Shown here one piece after another: positions 39,188 through 46,174 of a stretch of 46,174 nt of DNA. The notes below the pieces were generated by a model. The model was not told the origin of the DNA. It worked only from the letters and a program-made list of their open reading frames with translations, and made no database searches. This DNA is from Planctomycetales bacterium (GTDB taxonomy: Bacteria; Omnitrophota; Gorgyraeia; Zapsychrales; Zapsychraceae), in NCBI GenBank assembly GCA_005239675.1, contig SBBO01000027.1, positions 1 through 46,174 on the forward strand. Reading direction: 5' to 3'. Positions within the stretch are counted from its first letter, which is position 1. Every line of letters begins with the position of its first letter. Both the position numbers and the translations under genes were made by a program.

Positions 39188-40383
39188 TGTTTGGCTATGA
39201 ATTTCGTCATGAGCGCCTCGCCACTCTCAAATTTTATGCCTTTTTCTCGAGCGCTTATCTCGGTAAACTGTGGGGCGCCATCTACGCTGACCCCTTTACC
39301 GTACATGACAAAACATACAGGATCAGCAGTATGAGTTCTTAATTCGATTGGTGTAGGATGATCCGGAAGGAGCAAAATCCGCACATCGTCATGCCTACCG
39401 CAACCATTCAAAATCGTACCAACGATCAGATCGTCGATTTTTTCAATACAGTCGATCTTGGCCTGAAGGTCACCGTTGTGCCCTGCCTCGTCGGTCGCCT
39501 CGATATGGATATAAACGAAATCCTTGGTCTTGAGGGCCTCGAGGGCATACTGAGCCTTGCCCAAATAATTTGTATCATAATACCCCGTTATGCCAGGGAC
39601 GTCAATAATTTCAAGGCCGATCAGCCGACCTATACCACAGACGAGATCAACGGCCGAGATGATGGCGCCATTGATGCCGAATTTTTCCCGAAAAGGCATC
39701 AGGCGAGGGTGCACCCCTTGGCCCCACAACCAAATATTGTTGGCCGGATTCTCATGAAGATCGATGCGCACCTGATTGACCGAATGCTGTTCAAAAATTT
39801 TTCTTGATTTTTCCATCAACATCAAAAGCATATCAGCCGCTGCGCCACGAGGGAGATAAGAACGGATATCTTGATTGATGATGTCATGGGGCGGATAAGT
39901 CTTCAGCTTTAAATAATCCCCTAGCCTACTTGTCTTCATGATTAAAAGATGCCGATAGCTACGCCCCGGATAAAACTTGATCCCCTCTTGAACGATCTCT
40001 TGGTTCAAGGCATCAATCAATAGAGTGGCCTCTTTGGAAGAGATATGCCCAGCACTGTAATCAATCATCATATTATTGGAAATCGTGACCAGATTGCAAC
40101 GAAACGCCAGCTCGTCATTATTTAAAATGATCCCCTGATTGGCCGCCTCCAATGGTGCGCGTCCGGTATGACATGTCTTGGGGTCATACCCTAAAATCGA
40201 CATATTGCCAATGTCTGATCCAGGGCTCATCCCATCAGGGATTGTCTTCACCAGCCCCACCATGCCATGCATGGCCAGAAAATCCATATTGGGGCGCCTG
40301 GCGACCTCCAAAGGCGTCTTATCGCCAATTTTCTTGATAGGCAAATCCGCCATGCCATCTGGGACAATGACAATATATTTCAT
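39184..40383 (-). CDS. archaeal-type cofactor-independent phosphoglycerate mutase family protein; candidate alternative homoserine kinase
   Basis: IVIVPDGMADLPIKKIGDKTPLEVARRPNMDFLA, HIEATDEAGHNGD, LLLPDHPTPIELRTHTADPVCFVMYG; located between lysC and thrC/hom. Confidence 0.88.
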   Translation of the reverse strand: MKYIVIVPDGMADLPIKKIGDKTPLEVARRPNMDFLAMHGMVGLVKTIPDGMSPGSDIGNMSILGYDPKTCHTGRAPLEAANQGIILNNDELAFRCNLVTISNNMMIDYSAGHISSKEATLLIDALNQEIVQEGIKFYPGRSYRHLLIMKTSRLGDYLKLKTYPPHDIINQDIRSYLPRGAAADMLLMLMEKSRKIFEQHSVNQVRIDLHENPANNIWLWGQGVHPRLMPFREKFGINGAIISAVDLVCGIGRLIGLEIIDVPGITGYYDTNYLGKAQYALEALKTKDFVYIHIEATDEAGHNGDLQAKIDCIEKIDDLIVGTILNGCGRHDDVRILLLPDHPTPIELRTHTADPVCFVMYGKGVSVDGAPQFTEISAREKGIKFESGEALMTKFIAKQ

Positions 40384-41033
40384 AATCGTTCACCTAAGAT
40401 ACGCACCAGTTTTGCGGACAGCTGCTCCCGGCTGTCGACATCTGCTAAAACCGTTACGGTATTATCTATAATATACCCTTTATACCTCTGAGAATCCGAC
40501 TGATTGGCAACAACCAAATCACAACCAACCTCACGAAATAATGATACGGCCTTACGGCCCGCTGAGCTTCGCGTCAATTGTGGTTCTAATTTGAATCCAA
40601 CCAAAAAAGTTGAGGGGTTGAGTCGTTTGACAAGGCTGATCAGTTTAGGGGTTGCGATCAATTTGAGCGTTAACCCTTTTTTTTCTGAGGCCAGTTTACC
40701 ACCAAAGGGTCTTCTCAACTTGTAATCCGCAACCGCAGCGGCATGGATCAAGGCATCCACTTTACCCTGCAATTCCTGCCTCAACAGTCTTTGTAACTCC
40801 TCAAAGAATAAAAACTTTAAAATCCGTATCGACCGCGATACCAGTGGTCGGGCCACTGGCCCCTCGAGGAGTGTTACCTGGGCACCGACCTTAGCACAAT
40901 CCAAGGCAATACGTTGTCCCAAGGCACCGGTAGAGGTGTTACTTATGACACGCGCCATATCAATGGGCACCCACGTCGGACCACAAGTCACAACAACTCT
41001 TTTATTCTTAAGTGGATACCCAGCGCCCGCCAT
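40380..41033 (-). CDS. stand-alone phosphopantothenate-cysteine ligase (CoaB domain)
   Basis: VVVTCGPTWVPIDMARVISNTSTGALGQRIA, ALIHAAAVADYKL, FLVGFKLE; no CoaC (flavoprotein) domain. Confidence 0.8.
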   Translation of the reverse strand: MAGAGYPLKNKRVVVTCGPTWVPIDMARVISNTSTGALGQRIALDCAKVGAQVTLLEGPVARPLVSRSIRILKFLFFEELQRLLRQELQGKVDALIHAAAVADYKLRRPFGGKLASEKKGLTLKLIATPKLISLVKRLNPSTFLVGFKLEPQLTRSSAGRKAVSLFREVGCDLVVANQSDSQRYKGYIIDNTVTVLADVDSREQLSAKLVRILGERL

Positions 41034-41035
41034 CC

Positions 41036-42094
41036 TTACAACCCGATCTCTTTTAGAATAATCTTAATGTCCGGCTTTAGCGTGACAGGTGGCTGAATGT
41101 TTTTGATCGCGATATCCGGGTCCTTGAGGCCATGGCCAGTCAAGGTGCACACACAGCTAGCCCCTTGATGGCTCTTAAAATAACCTGCCTTATGCAACTT
41201 CAACACACCGGCAACCGATGCCGCTGAGGCGGGTTCGACAAAAAGACCGCTGTGCGAGGCCAAACGTTGGTAGGCCTCCAGGATTTCGACATCGGTCACG
41301 GCATCGATCTTACCCCCTGATTCATCCCGGGCAGCAACCGCGCTTTTCCAGCTTGCTGGGTTGCCAATCTTGATCGCCGTTGCAATCGTCTCGGGATGTT
41401 CCACCACCTTGCCTAGGACGATAGGGGCTGCCCCAATAGCTTGAAATCCCAACATGATCGACAAACGCTTAGATCGCCCTGCCTTCTTATATTCGTTGTA
41501 CCCCCTCCAGTAAGCGGTGATATTGCCAGCGTTACCAACAGGGATCGCATGAAACTCTGGTGCATCACCCAGGCAATCACAAATCTCGAAGGCAGCGGTC
41601 TTTTGTCCTTCAATCCGATAGGGATTAACGGAATTGACCAACTCCACTGGATATCTACCAGAAATCTCTCTGACAAGCGTTAAGGCCTCGTCAAAATTAC
41701 CACGGATCGCAATGACCTTTGCCTGATGGATCATGGCCTGCGCCAATTTGCCTAACGCAATATTGCCTTCAGGGATTAAAACGACACACCGCATGCCGCT
41801 ACGCGCCGCATAGGCCGCCGCTGATGCCGAGGTGTTCCCGGTTGAGGCACAGATGACTGTCTGGCAACCTTTTTCCTGTGCCTTGGAAATAGCCATCGTC
41901 ATGCCGCGATCCTTGAATGACCCCGTTGGATTGAGCCCTTCGTACTTCAAGAAAACCTTCAGACCGGTTACATGGGAAAGATCGTGGGAGTAAAGAAGCG
42001 GTGTATTCCCCTCAAGCAGTGTAACAATGGGTGTTTTCTGAACGACAGGGAGGAATTCTCGGTACTGTTCAATGACGCCTTGCCAACTCACCAC
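41036..42094 (-). CDS. thrC: threonine synthase
   Basis: [64 protein letters not shown]. Confidence 0.95.
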   Translation of the reverse strand: MVSWQGVIEQYREFLPVVQKTPIVTLLEGNTPLLYSHDLSHVTGLKVFLKYEGLNPTGSFKDRGMTMAISKAQEKGCQTVICASTGNTSASAAAYAARSGMRCVVLIPEGNIALGKLAQAMIHQAKVIAIRGNFDEALTLVREISGRYPVELVNSVNPYRIEGQKTAAFEICDCLGDAPEFHAIPVGNAGNITAYWRGYNEYKKAGRSKRLSIMLGFQAIGAAPIVLGKVVEHPETIATAIKIGNPASWKSAVAARDESGGKIDAVTDVEILEAYQRLASHSGLFVEPASAASVAGVLKLHKAGYFKSHQGASCVCTLTGHGLKDPDIAIKNIQPPVTLKPDIKIILKEIGL

Positions 42095-43380
42095 AAGTTC
42101 TCCATGCGGATGGCAACGGGTTTACTTTTGACGATCGAAAACTTCTGGATCTTTTCCAACGCCAGACGGAGGTTCTTCTCCATTGTATAATTCGTCAACA
42201 TGATAACGGGCACAGCCCAGGCTGCCTTATGCGCCCGCTGGGTCACTGAATTAATGCCAATGCGGTAACGTCCTAAGACCCCTGTAATCGTACTCAAGAC
42301 ACCAGGCTTGTCCGTTGCCATAAACCGGATATAAAACCGTGTCTTGACCTGATCGATCTTGCGGATCCGAAAGTTAGGGGCCTCGCTGTACAGGTTGCAG
42401 AGTAAATGCGTATCCTCGCCGTGCGAGGCTAGATTCAATAAATCACTCACTACCCCTGAGGCGGCCGCCATTTGACCAGCCCCCTCGCCAGAAAGCAGGA
42501 TGTCCCCTAACGGATTGGCGTTAAGATAAAAGGCATTATAAATGCCACTGATCGAGGCTAAGGGGTGTTCTTTGGAGATAAGGGTTGGATGGACACGGGC
42601 CTCCACCACATTCTCATGACGCTTGGCAATGGCCAAGAGCTTGATGGTGAGATTCAAACTCTCGGCATAGGCAATATCATCATGGGAGATCTGAGTAATC
42701 CCTTCGGTGTAAATATCGCTTACCTTCACGAATTTTCCAAAGGCAAGGTACGCTAAGATTGCCAGCTTGTGTGCCGAATCCATCCCATTGATGTCCAGTG
42801 TTGGATTGCTCTCGGCAAACCCTTTTTCCTGGGCCAGCTTCAGCGCTTTGGAAAAAGAAAGATTGTTCTTGGTCATCTCGGTTAAAATAAAATTGCATGT
42901 CCCGTTGATAATCCCGTAAATACGATTATAGGTATTGCCCACGATACCTTCTGTAATCGTTTTGATAATAGGAACCCCCGCGCCCACGGACGCTTCAAAA
43001 TAGAGTTGACGGTTTTGTCGTTTGGCCAAACGAAACAACTCCTTGCCCTGATTAGCAATCAGCAGTTTATTGGCCGTGATCACGTGCTTGCCTCGGCTCA
43101 GGGCTGTCGTAACAATCTCTTGGGCCGGGTGCAGGCCGCCGATGAGCTCGATGGCGACCTCAATATTTTTATCATCGAGGACATCGGCGATTTTGGTCGT
43201 GAGTCTCGCCTTTCCCAATCCACGGGTGTCTTTCTTGTGAATGCTTCGATCGCAAAGCGTGCGCAACACGAACTCAACGCCATATTTGGCACGGATATAC
43301 TCATGACGTTTCTGCAAAAACTTTACAACACCACTCCCAACTGTTCCGTAACCAATCAACCCTATCTTGATCTTACGCAT
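42088..43380 (-). CDS. hom: homoserine dehydrogenase
   Basis: [40 protein letters not shown]-terminal ACT domain; start placed at MRKIKIG (43380). Confidence 0.95.
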   Translation of the reverse strand: MRKIKIGLIGYGTVGSGVVKFLQKRHEYIRAKYGVEFVLRTLCDRSIHKKDTRGLGKARLTTKIADVLDDKNIEVAIELIGGLHPAQEIVTTALSRGKHVITANKLLIANQGKELFRLAKRQNRQLYFEASVGAGVPIIKTITEGIVGNTYNRIYGIINGTCNFILTEMTKNNLSFSKALKLAQEKGFAESNPTLDINGMDSAHKLAILAYLAFGKFVKVSDIYTEGITQISHDDIAYAESLNLTIKLLAIAKRHENVVEARVHPTLISKEHPLASISGIYNAFYLNANPLGDILLSGEGAGQMAAASGVVSDLLNLASHGEDTHLLCNLYSEAPNFRIRKIDQVKTRFYIRFMATDKPGVLSTITGVLGRYRIGINSVTQRAHKAAWAVPVIMLTNYTMEKNLRLALEKIQKFSIVKSKPVAIRMENLW

Positions 43381-43735
43381 GATAATGGTCTTCTCCATCT
43401 ACGAAAAATTCACTTAACTTAGACAAAATAAACTCCCCCTGACGGTCAAGAGATTCAAACTTGATCCTTGTTTCATAAATCATGTCCCTTACTTTCTCGT
43501 GCGATTCAAGGACGCGGCCCTCTAGGTGGGTAGCCTCAGCAAGATAGGGAGTTTTCAGCTGGATTACTATTTTGACACCTGGCTCAAATTTCCGGGAAGT
43601 GACAAAACACATGCCTCCCCCACTAATATTTTTCAATTGCGTCGATTCATACTCACGCTCAGGGAAATCTTTCTCGGAATAGAAAAGGATAAAATGCTTA
43701 TCGATGCGTTTATGTTTGCGTCGTTCCTGACTCAT
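43373..43735 (-). CDS. PilZ domain protein
   Basis: RRKHKRID (RxxxR-type) and LKNISGGGMCF ((D/N)xSxxG), c-di-GMP-binding signature. Confidence 0.82.
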   Translation of the reverse strand: MSQERRKHKRIDKHFILFYSEKDFPEREYESTQLKNISGGGMCFVTSRKFEPGVKIVIQLKTPYLAEATHLEGRVLESHEKVRDMIYETRIKFESLDRQGEFILSKLSEFFVDGEDHYHA

Positions 43736-43761
43736 GGCTTCATCCTCTCAAACCCACCTGA

Positions 43762-43835
43762 TCGGAGCGGACGGGCTTGAACCGTCGACCTCTTGAACCC
43801 CATTCAAGTGCGCTAGCCATCTGCGCTACGCTCCG
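43762..43835 (-). tRNA. tRNA-Pro (anticodon GGG)
   Basis: Reverse strand: acceptor CGGAGCG/CGCTCCG, anticodon stem CTTGA/TCAAG with loop ATGGGGT, T arm GACGGTTCAAGCCCGTC; CCA not encoded. Confidence 0.93.
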
Positions 43836-43861
43836 GAATCTATCTATACTAAAATTAAGTG

Positions 43862-43890
43862 ATTATACACTATTCCAAAAGGCATGGAAA
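43862..43890 (-). promoter_or_regulatory. candidate sigma70 promoter for tRNA-Pro (and possibly the downstream operon)
   Basis: Reverse strand TTTCCA - 17 nt - TATAAT, about 27 nt from the tRNA 5' end. Confidence 0.45.
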
Positions 43891-43949
43891 GAAAAAAACC
43901 GGAATTTACCCGAATTTACTTAAATGCTCCTTTTAAAAAGCCTCAGCTC

Positions 43950-43992
43950 TTGACAAATGCCGATTTATACATTATATTCTGTATGGACAGAA
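43950..43992 (+). promoter_or_regulatory. strong sigma70 promoter with overlapping operator-like palindrome upstream of the GbsR-type gene
   Basis: TTGACA (43950-43955) - 17 nt - TATATT (43973-43978); TTCTGT-ATGG-ACAGAA at 43977-43992. Confidence 0.7.
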
Positions 43993-44017
43993 CTAACGGG
44001 ATTAAAGGAATATATAA

Positions 44018-44554
44018 ATGGAACTTACGTCTATCATGAAAGACTTTATCGTCCATTGGGGTGAGATGGGAACGAAATGGGGCATCAACCGTACCGTTGC
44101 ACAGATTCATGCCCTATTACATCTTTCTCCCGAACCATTAAGTGCAGAGGAAATCACCAGCCTGTTAATGGTAGCAAGGTCAAATGTAAGTAATAGCCTA
44201 AAAGAATTAGAAAACTGGGGTTTAATCAAAGTTACGCATGCCTTTGGTGATAGAAAAGAGCGTTATGAATGCATGAAAGATGTTTGGGAAATGTTTCGCA
44301 TTATTTTAGATGAACGCAAAAAACGCGAAATTGATCCCACCCTTGAAGTTTTGCGAAATTGTATCACTGAAATGGATAAGACAAAATCAGAAGATCCATA
44401 CACAAAAAAACAAATAATGGAGTTTTTAAATTTCTTTGAATTAATGACAGACTGGTATGATCGAATGAGAGCTATGCCTGTCGCTAAAATTTTAGAAGTA
44501 TTGCATGTGAAGAAAGAAATAACACAGCTTCTACGGGGAGGCGGGAAGAAATGA
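44018..44554 (+). CDS. GbsR/MarR family transcriptional regulator
   Basis: GTKWGINRTVAQIHALLHLSPEPLSAEEITSLLMVARSNVSNSLKELENWGLI. Confidence 0.9.
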   Translation: MELTSIMKDFIVHWGEMGTKWGINRTVAQIHALLHLSPEPLSAEEITSLLMVARSNVSNSLKELENWGLIKVTHAFGDRKERYECMKDVWEMFRIILDERKKREIDPTLEVLRNCITEMDKTKSEDPYTKKQIMEFLNFFELMTDWYDRMRAMPVAKILEVLHVKKEITQLLRGGGKK

Positions 44555-46038
44555 TTACTCTATTTTTGATAATCATGATAGTTTTTTTATTGGCTGTTAG
44601 TATTTTTCGTCCTCAAGATATAAAGCATGATTCTTCCTGTCTTAAATTTTATGATTTCTGGAATTGGAATAGTCAGATCGAAAGAAGCCCTTATTTATTC
44701 TCCGGACTGGTCTTATTCTTTATAAAACATAATGTGGATCGTTATGTTTATTATTATTTTTATCATCGAAACAATTGGCAACTCTTCGATTACCTTTATC
44801 CATTTAGTCATATTGGACAGAGAGAATTAACCCAAATAGACATCTCGTTTTTTACGATAATGTTCTTGATAGCAATCCCTTTTATTTACTTGGGTGTCGG
44901 TTTAACCATCAAACGACTTCGAACTTTACAATTGCCTTTGTGGTTGGTTGTATTTTTCTTTGTCCCGATTCTTAACTTTTTATTTTTTCTTCTATTAAGC
45001 GTCCTCCCCTCTCCCGAAACAGACCATCCACATTCCTTAGAAGATAAAATTTTAGTCAAAAAAATTCTTGATAAAATTATCCCAGACAGTCCTTTGGGAA
45101 GTGCCATCGCGGCTATTTTGATTGCTTCGATCCTTGCTTTTTCTGGCGTTCTTCTTGGAGTAACCGTCTTTAAAAATTACGGCATAAGTTTATTTGTCGC
45201 GGGACCATTTTCGTTGGGTTTGATCGCGGCTTTATTACATGGTTATCACGGGCCAAAATCTCTAAGAAGCTGTATGAGTGTAGCGAGTTTATCCATATTC
45301 ATGTTAGGAACTATTCTAATTGTATTTGCCTTTGAGGGATTTATTTGCATCTTGATGGCTTTGCCAGTTGGATTAGCGATGGCTGCTTTTGGAGCATTTA
45401 TGGGATATTTTATTCAACGAAGACCAACTGCAAATGATGATACTGCAAGAATTGTTTCACTTTTAATTATCGTACTTCCTTTATTTATGGGCGCAGAGTA
45501 TGCCTTTCAACCAGAGCCGACTGTATTTGCCGTGAAATCTTATGTTGATATCAATGCTACGGAGGATATTGTTTGGAAAAATATTATCGCTTTTCCTTCT
45601 TTGCCTGCACCACGAGATATTTTATTTAAAGCCGGCGTTGCTTATCCAACTCATGCGGATATTAAAGGCACGGGGGTGGGGGCGATCCGACAATGCCATT
45701 TTTCTACAGGAACATTTATAGAGCCTATTACAATATGGGATGAGAACAAACTCTTGAAATTTGACGTTATAGCCCAGCCTCACCCCATGAAAGAGCTCTC
45801 CCCCTATAAAGACATTCATCCACCGCATTTAGATAATTACTTGGTTTCCCAAAAAGGACAATTTTTATTATTAAGATTGCCTGATGGAAAAATAAGGCTG
45901 GAAGGGACGACTTGGTATTACAACAAAATGTGGCCGGAACCTTATTGGAGAGTATGGTCAGACCATATTATTCATCAGATTCATTTGCGAGTATTAAAAC
46001 ATATCAAAAATATTTCTGAAGCAGAGCTTTCTTCGTAA
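44551..46038 (+). CDS. polytopic membrane protein: DUF805-like N-terminus, second TM block, C-terminal SRPBCC-like domain
   Basis: GLTIKRLRTLQLPLWLVVFFFVPILNFLFFL (DUF805-like); C-terminal VKSYVDINATEDIVWKNIIAFPSLP...LEGTTWYYNKMWPEPYWRVWSDHIIHQIH (SRPBCC-like); ATGA overlap with the regulator gene. Confidence 0.7.
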   Translation: MITLFLIIMIVFLLAVSIFRPQDIKHDSSCLKFYDFWNWNSQIERSPYLFSGLVLFFIKHNVDRYVYYYFYHRNNWQLFDYLYPFSHIGQRELTQIDISFFTIMFLIAIPFIYLGVGLTIKRLRTLQLPLWLVVFFFVPILNFLFFLLLSVLPSPETDHPHSLEDKILVKKILDKIIPDSPLGSAIAAILIASILAFSGVLLGVTVFKNYGISLFVAGPFSLGLIAALLHGYHGPKSLRSCMSVASLSIFMLGTILIVFAFEGFICILMALPVGLAMAAFGAFMGYFIQRRPTANDDTARIVSLLIIVLPLFMGAEYAFQPEPTVFAVKSYVDINATEDIVWKNIIAFPSLPAPRDILFKAGVAYPTHADIKGTGVGAIRQCHFSTGTFIEPITIWDENKLLKFDVIAQPHPMKELSPYKDIHPPHLDNYLVSQKGQFLLLRLPDGKIRLEGTTWYYNKMWPEPYWRVWSDHIIHQIHLRVLKHIKNISEAELSS

Positions 46039-46140
46039 ATAATATTTTTAATTTTTCAATTTCTTTTTCTTTTTCATTTAGGGAACGGTCAATAGATCGT
46101 TACCCCCCTTGCTGAGTAAAAGATGCTTCCAACGGAGGAG

Positions 46141-46154
46141 TTGATCTAGGTCAA
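46141..46154. promoter_or_regulatory. candidate FNR/CRP-family binding site
   Basis: TTGATCTAGGTCAA, one mismatch from TTGAT-N4-ATCAA. Confidence 0.45.
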
Positions 46155-46174
46155 CCGGAGGAACCATCAATAAA

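Noticed and set aside
43762-46038. tRNA-Pro as a classical attachment site for an integrative element
   Set aside because: The AT-rich genes lie on the 5' side of the tRNA, no integrase is present and I found no duplicated tRNA 3' end.
1-46174. CRISPR array, phage or transposon
   Set aside because: No regularly spaced repeats, Cas proteins, transposase, integrase or phage structural genes were recognised.

Overview
The window is mostly densely packed bacterial chromosome of housekeeping and metabolic character. I see no rRNA, transposase, integrase, phage gene or CRISPR array. Gene content in order: a 5'-truncated gcvPB and a lipoate ligase; tRNA-Lys(CTT); a pentose-phosphate cluster (split transketolase, transaldolase, 6-phosphogluconolactonase); a fatty-acid/CoA cluster (PaaK-like ligase, thiolase, FadB/J-type fusion, and acyl-CoA dehydrogenase slightly downstream); an NTE-type cNMP/P-loop/patatin protein; a tetrapyrrole cluster (HemC-CobA-HemD fusion, hemB, hemL); a PocR-GAF sensor and a DUF134 regulator; a molybdenum hydroxylase locus (XdhC, MocA-like, three hydroxylase subunits); a lone receiver protein; and a minus-strand gene train of 11 genes covering Thr/Ile precursor synthesis, valS, nadC and a CPBP protease, headed by a PilZ gene and tRNA-Pro(GGG). 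The right end is an AT-richer two-gene unit (GbsR/MarR regulator plus a DUF805-like/SRPBCC membrane protein). The strongest items for follow-up are: (1) a HemC-CobA-HemD fusion whose HemC part appears to lack domain 3, the dipyrromethane-anchoring Cys and other active-site residues; (2) an iPGM-like gene at the homoserine kinase position of the threonine operon; (3) a predicted leaderless mocA-like mRNA; (4) several undescribed inverted-repeat elements, especially the 18-bp perfect repeat at the DUF134 start and overlapping alternative hairpins near 30.2 kb and 1.55 kb. All functional names come from reading the translations by eye; no database search was run.
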